A DNA stretch of 64,000 nucleotides. Origin: Brachynemurus nebulosus (Eukaryota; Arthropoda; Insecta; Neuroptera; Myrmeleontidae). Of this stretch, positions 27,901-39,360 are shown piece after piece. The notes below the pieces were generated by a model that was given only the letters and a program-made list of their open reading frames with translations, made no database searches and was not told the origin of the DNA. Position numbers and translations under genes: made by a program. The first letter of the stretch is position 1. Each line of letters begins with the position of its first letter. The stretch is from positions 4,171,829 through 4,235,828 of the forward strand of contig JAPWDM010000023.1 of NCBI GenBank assembly GCA_035578155.1, in the 5' to 3' direction.

Positions 27901-30900
27901 TTTTGATTTTCCGGAAAACTATAGGCGTTGGAAAGATTTTAATAGCAGTTATGATGAGCGCGAAAATAGCGCGAAATTCCTATATAAGTTTTATCTAATT
28001 ACCGCCGTTCGTTCAGATTTCGATATTTTCAATTTTTGTCTTTATATGCTACTCAAATGAATTTTTTTGATATTCCGGGAAACTATAGCCGCCGGAAAGA
28101 TTTTAATAGCAGTTATGATGAGCGCGAAAATAGCGCGAAATTCCTATATAAGTTTTATCTAATTATCGCCGTTGGTTCAGATTTTAATATTTTCAATTTT
28201 TGTCTTTATATGCTGCTCAAATGAATTTTTTTGATTTTCCGGGAAACTATAGGCGCCGGGAAGATTTTAATAGCAGTTATGATGAGCGCGAAAATAGCGC
28301 GAAATTCCTATATAAGCCTTATATAATTACCGCCGTTGGTTCAGATTTAGATATTTTCAATTTATGTCTTTATATGCTGCTCAAATGAATTTTTTTGATT
28401 TTCCGGGAAACTATAGGCGTTGGAAAGATTTTAATAGCAGTTATGATCAGCGCGAAAATAGCGCGAAATTCCCGTATAAGTTTTATCTAACTATCGCCGT
28501 TGGTTCAGATTTAGATATTTTCAATCTTTGTCTTTATATGCTGCTCAAATGAATTTTTTTGATTTTCCGGGAAATTATAGGCGTTGGAAAGATTTTAGTA
28601 GCAGTTATGATGAGCACGAAAATAGCGCGAAATTCCTATATAAGTTTTATCTAATTATCGCCGTTGGTTCAGATTTCGATATTTTCAATTTTTGTTTTTA
28701 TATGCTGCCCAAATGAATTTTTTTTATTTTCCGGGAAACTATAGACGCTGGAAAGATTTTAACAGCAGTTATGATGAGCGCGAAAATAGCGCGAAATTCC
28801 TATATAAGTTTTATCTAATTATCGCCGTTGGTTCAGATTTTAATATTTTCAATTTTTGTCTTTATATGCTGCTCAAATGAATTTTTTTGATTTTCCGGGA
28901 AACTATAGGCGCTGAAAAGGTTTTTAATAGCAGTATGATGAGCGCGAAAATAGCGGGAAATTTCTATATGAGCTTTATCTAATTACCGCCGTTGGTTCAG
29001 ATTTCGATATTTTAATTTTTTGTTTTTATATGCTGCTCAAATTAATTTTTTTGATTTTCCGGGAAACTATAGGCGCCGGAAAGATTTTAATAGCGGTTAT
29101 GACAAGCGCGAAAATAGCGCGAAATTCCTACATAAGCTTTATCTAATTACCGCCGTTGGTTCAGATTTAGATATTTTCAAATTTTGTTTTTATATGCTGC
29201 TCAAATGAATTTTTTTGATTTTCCGGGAAACTATAGACGCTGGAAAGATTTTAATAGCAGTTATGATGAGCGCGAAAATAGCGCGAAATTCCTATATAAG
29301 TTTTATCTAATTATCGCCGTTGGTTCAGATTTTAATATTTTCAATTTTTGTCTTTATATGCTGCTCAAATGAAATTTTTTGATTTTACGGGAAACTATAG
29401 GCGCTGAAAAGATTTTAATAGCAGTATGATGAGCGCGAAAATAGCGGGAAATTTCTATACGAGCTTTATCTAATTACCGCCGTTGGTTCAGATTTAGATA
29501 TTTTCAATTTTTGTTTTTATATGCTGCTCAAATGAATTTTTTTGATTTTCCGGAAAACTATAGGCGTTGGAAAGATTTTAATAGCAGTTATGATGAGCGC
29601 GAAAATAGCGCGAAATTCCTATATAAGTTTTATCTAATTACCGCCGTTCGTTCAGATTTCGATATTTTCAATTTTTGTCTTTATATGCTACTCAAATGAA
29701 TTTTTTTGATATTCCGGGAAACTATAGCCGCCGGAAAGATTTTAATAGCAGTTATGATGAGCGCGAAAATAGCGCGAAATTCCTATATAAGTTTTATCTA
29801 ATTATAGCCGTTGGTACAGATTTTAATATTTTCAATTTTTGTCTTTATATGCTGCTCAAATGAATTTTTTTGATTTTCCGGGAAACTATAGGCGTTGGAA
29901 AGATTTTAATAGTAGTTATGATCAGCGCGAAAATAACGCGAAATTCCTATATAAGCTTTATCTAATTACCGCCGTTGGTTCAGATTTCGATATTTTCCAT
30001 TTTTGTCTTTATATGCTGCTCAAATGAATTTTTTTGATTTTCCGGGAAAATATAGGCGCTGAAAATATTTTAATAGCAGTATGATAAGCGCGAAAATAGC
30101 GCGAAATTTCTATATGAGCTTTATCTAATTACCGCCGTTGGTTCAGTTTTCGATATTTTCAATTCTTGTTTTTATATGCTGCTCAAATGAATTTTTTTGA
30201 TTTTCCGGGAAACTATAGGCGCCGGGAAGATTTTAATAGCAGTTATGATGAGCGCGAAAATAGCGCGAAATTCCTATATAAGCCTTATATAATTACCGCC
30301 GTTGGTTCAGATTTAGATATTTTCAATTTATGTCTTTATATGCTGCTCAAATGAATTTTTTTGATTTTCCGGGAAACTATAGGCGTTGGAAAGATTTTAA
30401 TAGCAATTATGACAAGCGCGAAAATAGCGCGAAATTCCTATATAAGCCTTATATAATTACCCGCCGTTGGTTCAGATTTAGATATTTTCAATTTATGTCT
30501 TTATATGCTGCTCAAAAGAATTTTTTGATTTTCCGGGAAACTATAGGCGTTGGAAAGATTTTAATAGCAGTTATGATAGCGCGAAAATAGCGCGAAATTA
30601 CTATATAAGTTTTATCTAATTATGGCCGTTGGTTCAGATTTCGATATTTTCAATTTTTGTCTTTATATGCTGCTCAAATGAATTATTTTGATTTTCCGGG
30701 AAACTATAGTCGTTGGAAAGATTTTAATAGCATTTATGATGAGCGCGAAAACAGCGCGAAATTCCTATATAAGTTTCATCTAATTATCGCCGTTCGTTCA
30801 GATTTCGATATTTTCAATTTTTGTTTGTATATGCTGCTCAAATGAATTTCTTTCATTTTCCGGGAAACTGTAGGAACTGGAAAGATTTTAATAGCAGTTG

Positions 30901-31310
30901 TGATGAGCGCGAAAATAGCGCGTACTTCCTATACAAGCTTTATATAACTACCGCCGTTGGTTCAGATTTAGATATTTTTCAATGTTTGTCTTTATATGCT
31001 GCTCAAATGAATTTTTTTGATTTTCCGGGAAACTATAGGCGTTAGAAAGTTTTTAATAGCATTTATGATGAGCGCGAAAATGGCGCGAAATTCCTATATA
31101 AGCTTTATCTAATTACCGCGTCGGTTCAGATTTAGATATTTTCAATTTTTGTCTTTATATGCTGCTCAAATGAATTTTTTTGATTTTCCGGGAAACTATA
31201 GGCGCTGAAAAGATTTTAATAGCAGTATGATGAGCGCGAAAATAGCGCGAAATTTCTATATGAGCTTTATCTAATTACCGCCGTTGGTTCAGATTTCGAT
31301 ATTTTCAATT
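24990..31310 (+). repeat. large satellite segmental duplication of about 15990-24150
   Basis: Rare variants recur in the same order in both stretches: TTTTACGGGAAAATATAGG with GAGGGCCAGAATAG (16130 and 25130), GGGGAACTATAGGCGCTGG (16292 and 25294), GCGCGGGAAAG with CAAAGTGGCGCGTC (about 16795 and 25634), CTTTAGATGCTGCTC (about 17566 and 26077), the THAP-unrelated but unique ATTTCTTTCATTTTCC monomer (about 23645 and 30846), and GCGTTAGAAAG (23835 and 31039). Offsets step from 9002 to 8839 to 8511 and end at 7204, always by near-whole monomers. The duplication therefore gained or lost monomers afterwards. Confidence 0.85.
27054..30330 (+). repeat. variant higher-order repeat with a 10-monomer copy next to a 12-monomer copy
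   Basis: Matching monomers lie 1638-1639 bp apart (27054 and 28692, 27381 and 29020, 27545 and 29184, 27872 and 29511, 28036 and 29675), which is 10 monomers. The monomer at 28200 instead matches 30166, 1966 bp away (12 monomers). Thus the first copy lacks two monomers that the second retains (the GATCAGCGCG/ATAACGCG monomer and the following one). This is the same family as the 1965-bp unit at 18706-22635. Confidence 0.85.
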
Positions 31311-33611
31311 TTTGTTTTTATATGCTGCTCAAATGAATTTTTTTGATTTTCCGGGAAACTATAGGCGCCGGAAAGATTTTAATAGCAGTTATGACAAGCG
31401 CAAAAATAGAGCGAAATTCCTATATAAGCTTTATCTAATTACCGCCGTTCGTTCAGATTTAGATATTTTCAATTTTTGTCTTTATATGCGGCTCAAATGA
31501 ATTTTTTTGTTTTTCCGGTAAAGTATAGGCGCCGGGAAGATTTTAATAGCAGTTATGATGAGCGCGAAAATAGCGCGAAATTCTTATATAAGCTTTATCT
31601 AATTACCGCCGTTGGTTCAGATTTAGATATTTTCAATTTTTGTCTTTATATGCTGCTCAAATGGATTCTTTTGATTTTGCGGGAAACTGTAGGCGTTGGA
31701 AAGATTTTAATAGCAGATATGATGAGCGCGAAAATAGCGCGAAATTCCTATATAAGTTTTATCTAATTATCGCCGTTGGTTCAGATTTCGATATTTTCAA
31801 TTTTTGTCTTTATATCTTGCTCAAATGAACTTTTTTTTCATTTTCCGGGAAATTATAGGCGCCGGAAAGATTTTAATAGCAGTTATGATGAGCGCGAAAA
31901 TAGCGCGAATTTCCTATATAAGCTTTATCTAATAACCGCCGTTGGTTCAGATTAAGATATTTTCAATTTTTGTCTTTATATGCTGCTCAAATGAATTTTT
32001 TTAATTTTCCGGGAAACTATAGGCGTTGGAAAAATTTTAATAGCAGTTATGATGAGCGCGAAAATAGCGCGAAATTCCTATATAAGCTTTATCTAATTAT
32101 CGCCGTTGGTACAGATTTAGATATTTTCAATTTTTGTCTTTATATGCTGCTCAAATGAATTTTTTTGATTTTCCGGGAAATTCTAGGCGCCGGAAAGATT
32201 TTAATAGCAGTTATGATGAGCGCGAAAATAGCACGAAATTCCTATATAAGCTTTATCTAATTACCGCCGTTGGTTCAGATTTAGATATTTTCAATTTTTG
32301 TCTCTTTTATATGCTGCTCAAATGAATTTTTTTGATTTTTCGGGAAACTATAGGCGTTGGAAAGATTTTAATTGCAGTTATGATGAGCGCGAAAATAGCG
32401 CGAAATTCCTATATAAGTTTTATCTAATTATCGCCGTTCGTTCAGATTTCGATATTTTCAATTTTTGTCTTTATATGCTGCTCAAATGAATTTCTTTCAT
32501 TTTCCGGGAAACTGTAGGAACTGGAAAGATTTTAATAGCAGTTGTGATGAGCGCGAAAATAGCGCGTAATTCCTATACAAGCTTTATATAATTACCGCCG
32601 TTGGTTCAGATTTAGATATTTTCAATTTTTGTCTTTATATGCTGCTCAAATGAATTTTTTTGATTTTTCGGGAAACTATAGGCGCCGGAAAGATTTTAAT
32701 AGCAGTTATGATGAGCGCGAAAATAGCGCGAAATTCCTATATAAGCTTTATCTAATTACCGCCGATGGTTCAGATTTAGATATTTTCAATTTTTGTCTTT
32801 ATATGCTGCTCAAATGAATTTTTTGATTTTCCGGGAAACTATTGGCGTTGGAAAGATTTTAATAGCAGTTATGATGAGCGCGAAAATAGCGCGAAATTCC
32901 TATAAACGCTTTATCTAATTACCGCCGTTGGTTCATATTTCGATATTTTCAATTTTTGTCTTTATATGCTGCTCAAATGAATTTTTTTGATTTTCCGGGA
33001 AACTATAGGCGCCGGAAAGATTTTAATAGCAGGTTATGTTGAGCGCGAAAATAGCGCGAAATTCCTATAAAAGCTTTATCTAATTACCGCCGTTGGTTCA
33101 GATTTAGATATTTTCAATTTTTGTCTTTATATGCTGCTCAAATGAATTTTTTTGATTTTCCGAGAAACTATAGGCGTTGGAAAGATTTTAATAGCAGTTA
33201 TGATGAGCGCGAAAATAGCGCGAAATTCCTATATAACTTTTATCTAATTTCCGCCGTTGGTTCAGATTTCGATATTTTCAATTTTTGTCTTTATATGCTA
33301 CTCAAATGAATTTTGTTGAATTTCCGGGAAAATATAGGCGCCGGAAAGATTTTAATAGCAGTTATGATTAGCGCGAAAATAGCGCGAAATTCCTATATAA
33401 GCTTTATCTATTTACCGCCGTTGGTTCAAATTTAGATATTTTCAATTTTTGTCTTTATATGCTGCTCAAATTAATTTTTTTGATTTTCCGGGAAACTATA
33501 GGCGCTGAAAAGATTTTAATAGCAGTATGATGAGCGCGAAAATAGCGCGAAATTTCTATATGAGCTTTATCTAATTACCGCCGTTGGTTCAGATTTCGAT
33601 ATTTTCAATTT

Positions 33612-34530
33612 TTGTTTTTATATGCTGCTCAAATGAATTTTTTTGATTTTCCGGGAAACTATAGGCGCCGGAAAGATTTTAATAGCAGTTATGACAAGCG
33701 CAAAAATAGAGCGAAATTCCTATATAAGCTTTATCTAATTACCGCCGTTCGTTCAGATTTAGATATTTTCAATTTTTGTCTTTATATGCGGCTCAAATGA
33801 ATTTTTTTTGTTTTTCCGGTAAAGTATAGGCGCCGGGAAGATTTTAATAGCAGTTATGATGAGCGCGAAAATAGCGCGAAATTCCTATATAAGCTTTATC
33901 TAATTACCGCCGTTGGTTCAGATTTAGAAATTTTCAATTTTTGTCTTTATATGCTGCTCAAATGAATTTATTTGATTTTTCGGGAAACTATAGGCGTTGG
34001 AAAGATTTTAATTGCAGTTATGATGAGCGCGAAAATAGCGCGAAATTCCTATATAAGTTTTATCTAATTATCGCCGTTCGTTCAGATTTCGATATTTTCA
34101 ATTTTTGTCTTTATATGCTGCTCAAATGAATTTCTTTCATTTTCCGGGAAACTGTAGGAACTGGAAAGATTTTAATAGCAGTTGTGATGAGCGCGAAAAT
34201 AGCGCGTAATTCCTATACAAGCTTTATATAATTACCGCCGTTGGTTCAGATTTAGATATTTTCAATTTTTGTCTTTATATGCTGCTCAAATGAATTTTTT
34301 TGATTTTTCGGGAAATTATAGGCGCCGGAAAGATTTTAATAGCAGTTATGATGAGCGCGAAAATAGCGCGAAATTCCTATATAAGCTTTATCTAATTACC
34401 GCCGATGGTTCAGATTTAGATATTTTCAATTTTTGTCTTTATATGCTGCTCAAATGAATTTTTTGATTTTCCGGGAAACTATTGGCGTTGGAAAGATTTT
34501 AATAGCAGTTATGATGAGCGCGAAAATAGC
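33612..34530 (+). repeat. local satellite duplication of 31312-31640 joined to 32300-32880
   Basis: 33612 matches 31312 at offset 2300 (14 monomers), including the variant CAAAAATAGAGCG and the GTTTTTCCGGTAAAG monomer. From 33941 the matching partner changes to 32298 (offset about 1640, 10 monomers), including ATTTCTTTCATTTTCC and ACTATTGGCG. The copy has lost four monomers at the junction. Confidence 0.8.
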
Positions 34531-35724
34531 GCGAAATTCCTATATAAGCTTTATCTATTTACCGCCGTTGGTTCAGATTTAGATATTTTCAATTTTTGTC
34601 TTTATATGCTGCTCAAATGAATTTTTTTTATTTTCCGGGAAACTATAGGCGCCGGAAAGACTTTAATAGCAGTTATGATGAGCGCGAAAACAGCGCGAAA
34701 TTCTTATAAAAGCTTTATCTAATTACCGCCGTTGGTTCAGATTTAGATATTTTCAATTTTTGTCTTTATATGCTGCTCAAATGAATTTTTTTGATTTTCC
34801 GGGAAACTATAGGCGCCGAAAAGATTTTAATAGCAGTTATGATGAGAGCGAAAATAGCGCGAAATTCCTATATAAGCTATATCTAATTACCGCCGTTGGT
34901 TCAGATTTTGAATATTTTCAATTTTTGTCTTTATATGCTGCTCAAATGAATTTTTTTGATTTTACGGGAAACTATAGGCGTTGGAAAGATTTTTAATAGC
35001 AGTTATGATGAGCGCGAAAATAGCGCGAAATTCCTATATAAGTTTTATCTAATTACCGCCGTTGGTTCAGATTTCGATATTTTCAATTTTTGTCTTTATA
35101 TGCTACTCAAATGAATTTTTTTGATTTTCCGGGAAACTATAGGCGCCGGAAAGATTTTAATAGCAGTCATGATTAGCGCGAAAATAGCGCGAAATTCCTA
35201 TATAAGCTTTATCTATTTACCGCCGTTGGTTCAAATTTAGATATTTTCAATTTTTGTCTTTTTATGCTGCTCAAATGAATTTTTCTGATTTTACGGGAAA
35301 CTATAGGCGTTGGAAAGATTTTAATAGCAGTTATGATGAGCGCGAAAGTAGCGCGAAATTCCTATATAAGTTTTATCTAATTACCGCCGTTGGTTCAGAT
35401 TTCGATATTTTCAATTTTTGTCTTTATATGCTACTCAAATGAATTTTTTTGATTTTCCGGGAAACTATAGGTGCTGGAAATATTTTAATAGCAGTTATGA
35501 TGAGCGCGAAAATAGCGCGAAATTCCTATGTAAGCTTTATCTAATTACCGCCGTTGGTTCAGATTTAGATATTTTCAATTTTTGTCTTTATATGCTGCTA
35601 AAATGAATTTTTTTGATTTTCCGGGAAAGTTTTGGCGTTGGAAAGATTTTAATAGCAGTTATGATAAGCGCGAAAATAGCGCGAAATTCCTATAATAATT
35701 TATTGTAAAATTGTTGTGTTTGTT

Positions 35725-36430
35725 GTATATGTAAACAAAATTTTGTCAGTCTTGAAATTTTTAGTTTACAACTTTGAGGGGGTGTTTCACTCCCTAGAAC
35801 TGTGTGAAAGAATATATTTATAATATATTTATAGTTAGGTCTCTATGTAATATATGTAAACACAATATCGCCAATTTTCAAATTTTTGGGTACACACTTG
35901 AAGGGGTGGTTTGAAAATTTGTGGATGCAAACAATATTGTTATATTTATTACTAGAGTTCTGTATAGTATATGTAAGCAAAATATCATAAATTATAAATT
36001 TTTAAGTACACATATTAAGGAGTAGTTTCAACCCCTAAAAAATTACAGATGTAAAAAATAATGTTATATTTACTACTAGAGCGCTATATAGTATATATAA
36101 ACAAAATATCATCAATTTATAAATTTTTAAGTACACATTTGAAGGGGTGGTATCAACCCTTAAAAATTTGTAAATACAAAAAATAATGTTATATTTATTA
36201 TTAGAGCTCTGTATATATAAACAAAATATCACCAATTTTTAAATTTTTAAGTACACAGTTGAGGGGTGGTTTCAACCCTTAAAAATGTGTAAATGCAAAA
36301 AATAATGTTATATTTGTTACTAGAACTTTTTAAGGTACCTATAAACAAAATTTCATCGATTTTTAAATTTTTTGAGTTACAACTTTGAGGGGATGTTTCA
36401 TCCTTTAAAAACGTTTTTTAGCAGCAACTG
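35725..36430 (+). repeat. degenerate tandem repeat, period about 122 bp, six units
   Basis: The marker AAACAAAAT or close variants recurs near 35733, 35858, 35975, 36099, 36219 and 36343 (steps 117-125). Each unit contains AAATTTTTAAGTACACA, a G-run GAGGGGTGGTTTCAACCC that can form a small hairpin (AAGGG with CCCTT), and AATAATGTTATATTT. It starts within about 30-40 bp of the satellite edge but shares no sequence with it. Units are strongly diverged, so the array is old. Possibly the inside of an unrecognised transposon. Confidence 0.85.
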
Positions 36431-36985
36431 ATATTTTTTATGTTATTAGGTAGCCACCCTCTGTAGATTGACAAATTTTCAGATTTTTTTGAATTTCGAC
36501 TTCTTGCCCTTTCCTTGTTAGTAATGCCCAAACCACCCGCCATTTTATTTATCGGCAACTTATAGCTTAATCTTCCCTTCTATTAAGGGGATGGTAACAT
36601 ATTAAAATTTTTTCTTCTCATTTTGTTTTTATTGTTTCATATGATTGTAAACACCTTAAGGTTGTTGTGTCAAAATTTGAAACAAATCGGAGTAAAACTA
36701 ACTAAGATATAGAACTTGTTGCTCCGATACGTTTTCGTATCCTGCCCAGCAGATACGTGGCTTTGTGCTCTCGGAATCCCTGAATTCTTTTATTCATCGA
36801 TGGGTCCTTGTAAGCATACTAATGTATACTATAACCAATAACGTAGGTATGAAAAAAATTTTCATATTTATTATTGCATTTTCAGGTATACGAAACTTTA
36901 AAGCGATTTTCTGACACTTGTAATTTTTGAAACGGGTCAACAGTTTAAATCAAAATCTACTCGACCGATTGTTTTGAATTTTTGT
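36431..36985. other. AT-rich stretch with no recognised gene
   Basis: I see no coding frame or RNA gene here. One item of note is ATTAAGGGGATGGTAAC at 36582-36598, whose exact reverse complement occurs at 39676-39692. Confidence 0.6.
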
Positions 36986-37183
36986 ATACAACTTCCTTGA
37001 ATAATATGGCCAGGTATCCCTGGGAGCTTTCTTTTATTTTTCATAATTATTAATTTTACAATAATAAATAGGTCAATTTTTTTGAACGAAAATCGTTGTT
37101 TTCACTTCTAAGTGTCACCAAAAATTAAAAAATTGAAAAAATAAAAATTCCTCCCAGGGATACCTTATAGTCAGGAAGATTAA
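36986..37183. repeat. imperfect foldback (inverted repeat of about 80-bp arms)
   Basis: AGGTATCCCTGGGAG at 37013-37027 is the perfect reverse complement of CTCCCAGGGATACCT at 37151-37165. Pairing extends outward (CTTCCTTGA with TCAGGAAG) and inward (CTTTTATTTTTC with GAAAAAATAAAA). The loop is about 35-40 bp of AT-rich sequence. Looks like a miniature foldback element. No target duplication is evident. Confidence 0.7.
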
Positions 37184-37191
37184 TAAAAATA

Positions 37192-39358
37192 ATGTGGACA
37201 TGCTGGACAAAAGTACCAACTTTTTTTTTTACTAACTACCCATACCTTAAGCTTCAAATTTTGGGTAAGATTCACTTAACGTATCAACCACATGGTGACT
37301 ATTTTGAAATATATAGACAAATTCTGTTTAAATCATTTTTATTGAATTTTCCCATTGGGAAATATGCAATTTTTATGAAACTTGGTATAAACATGAAATG
37401 TCACATAGCCTAGGTTAAGCCCGTAAACCAAAAAATGGAATGATGCAATAGGGTTTTATAGAAGCTTTTTTCCCGTCAAAATTTTTTTCATTTTTTACAA
37501 ATATGTAAATTTAAAAATAACCAATAGATAACCATTAGCCATGGGTACTGTAAAAAAATCTTCTTGACATATGCAGCTGCAATATTCTGTGCACTTCTAG
37601 TCTTTCTTTTTACATAAGCAACTTCTACTACAACCATTTTTGCTATTTGACAAGTTACAAGTTCGCTGCAGGCTTTCGATGCAACAAGAAATCTAATTCA
37701 AAATGCAACCCATGTTTGAGTACCTTCATTAAGGGAGTGTTCTTATTTTCTGACCAAAAAAATTGCAATTTCCAATCCTTTTTTTCTCAGTGATTTTATA
37801 ACTAGAGGTACATTTTCCTCCTTATATTATTAAACAAACATTTAAAATTAAAATTTTTTTTTTGTGTTTCCCTGATTTTTATTATAAGGGGGGTTGAAGT
37901 GGAGGTCGCAAAAAAGAGGGTAAAACGGTAACACCGATAAGTTCGGTCAAAGACATTTGAAACAAAAATTTCAAACGGCATTTTATTACAAATTGTGTTC
38001 TCCAGTGTGCAAATTAGAATAGAGTCAAAATTTTACAAATTGTAACTATGGCGCGTCTTTAGAAAAAACATCACGTTTTAGGGCATAAAAGTACATCTAC
38101 GGAAGGCGATAAATTTTGAACAAGTGAATATTAAGCTCATGATTTTAGTTTGCATACTGGGCAATACATTAGTGAATACAGTAAACCGAGATTTAATTTC
38201 ATAAGCTAGTTACTTTTTGTGATATCAGTATTACCACATTCAAAAAAGTTATTTCGTGGAAACTCCGCGAGTGCAAAAGAAACGCTTACTCCGTTTATAA
38301 ATTATAATTATGTGAATATCTCATTAGGAATCATTAGGAATTTCCATTTAACTTTATTTTTACATTTTCCATTAAAATTATGGAAAAAAACCGATTTGCT
38401 TTGTATTTTGATACTTTGATTTATTTAATTTACAAAGCACTTTGATTTATTTAAAATGAAATTTAATACAACATAAGGCCTTTTTATAAACATAATAACT
38501 CAGAAGTCAAATTCAGCTCAATACACAAAATTGGTGTGACTTAAAAAACTGGGGTAAAAATTTAATTTTTTTAAAATATCTCAAAAACGGTATGACATAG
38601 ATAAAAAGTTTGAATTAGCCATATTGCTATATTTAAAGACCTATAGTTATTGATATGAAATATGTTGAAATTACAACGACACAGGTGGTTGGGGATTCGA
38701 ATTTGGGGGTTAATTTTTCAAAAAGAGAGGAAAAAGTATAATATACCTATTAATTTTTTTTTACAGATTTCAAACCTAGGTGTGTTTGCTTAATTTTCTA
38801 ATATTAATTCTAAGGTTAGTTAATTAGAGGCTAAGAGGGTCGACATAATCGTACTATTCGAGCAATTCAAGAACTTCTTCATGGAAAGTAGTTTAAGGCA
38901 ATTAGAATAACGTAGCGTTGAAATTAGGCTTGTTCTGTAACATATTCAAATTTCATCAGAATCGATAGGTCCAGCTTTGTAAAATAATTAATAATTAAAT
39001 TTTAAAAATGATTATGTAACAAAATGTATGTATTGAAGTGGGAGATAACATTAAAATATGTTTTTTGATTAGCTGATTTAAAATAAAAATTATAATGAAT
39101 AATTTCACGCAACTTTCTGCGGACTGGCGAAATACTTTCGAGGACTTGCTGTTGAGAAACACTGGTGTAGATAGTAACCGATGTAGATGTATCAAAACAG
39201 CAATTTTTAAGAAAGCGAAAGACGTTGCGGGCACATTTAGAAAGTATATTTACTTGTCAATAACATTACATTTGAGTGGATCCTACTCAAAACTTAAAGA
39301 TTAGAACTTAACCAATATGTAAACCAAAATTGGTGCTTTTGTCCAGCGTGTCCATATC
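37192..39358. mobile_element. putative 2.17-kb TIR element, mariner-like ends, no intact transposase
   Basis: The left end GTGGACATGCTGGACAAAAG (from about 37194) pairs as an inverted repeat with 39327-39355, whose reverse complement reads TGGACACGCTGGACAAAAG. The next bases, TACCAACT versus CACCAATT, also nearly match, giving 24 of 27 positions identical. A TA abuts each presumed end (37190-37191 and 39359-39360), consistent with but not proof of a Tc1/mariner TA duplication. Internal open frames are short (for example 37192-37413 and 39095-39304) and match nothing I recognise, so it would be non-autonomous or decayed. Confidence 0.6.
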
Positions 39359-39360
39359 TA

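Larger units (their letters stand above)
1..35694 (+). repeat. 164-bp satellite DNA array, about 217 monomers, all in one orientation
   Basis: The same block recurs every 164 bp (sometimes 163 or 165) with no interruption up to 35694, where it stops abruptly. Landmarks in order within a monomer: GCTGCTCAAATGAATTT; the palindrome TTTCCGGGAAA; TATAGGCGC then C or T then GGAAAGA; TTTTAATAGCAGTTATGATG; the small GC inverted repeat AGCGC..AAAATA..GCGC; AATTCCTATATAAG; TTTATCTAATTA; CGCCGTTGG; GATATTTTCAA. Three broad domains can be told apart. At 1 to about 17.88 kb and about 24.2-26.9 kb nearly all monomers read GCGTAATTCC. At about 17.88-24.2 kb and 26.9-35.7 kb nearly all read GCGAAATTCC. Monomers also differ in linked positions: GCGCG AAAA with AAGCTTTATC and TTAGCGCC, versus GCGCC AAAA with AAGTTTTATC and TTATCGCC. 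The array continues beyond the left edge. No transposon is inserted in it. Location near a centromere or telomere is inference only. Confidence 0.98.

Noticed and set aside
835..35606. About 60 open frames of 62 codons in the satellite that look like a tandem gene family starting MSLYAAQMNF or MFLYAAQMNF
   Set aside because: Most start at TTG rather than ATG, the 164-bp period is not a multiple of three so successive frames overlap and shift, and single-base variants (GCGTAA, AGCAGTATG) destroy them freely. They are by-products of satellite sequence.
1..35694. CRISPR-like regular spacing
   Set aside because: The whole 164-bp unit is repeated; there are no unique spacers between short repeats, and the context is eukaryotic.
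1..35694. CENP-B box in the satellite
   Set aside because: TTTTCCGGGAAAC shares only a CGGGA core with the known box; the remaining required positions do not fit.
37192..37413. 73-codon frame at the left end of the mariner-like element
   Set aside because: It starts in the TIR and shows no transposase motif or homologous pattern I can recognise.
39095..39304. Overlapping frames on both strands of 69 and 79 codons
   Set aside because: No recognisable domain, no splice or promoter support; overlapping frames on both strands suggest chance.
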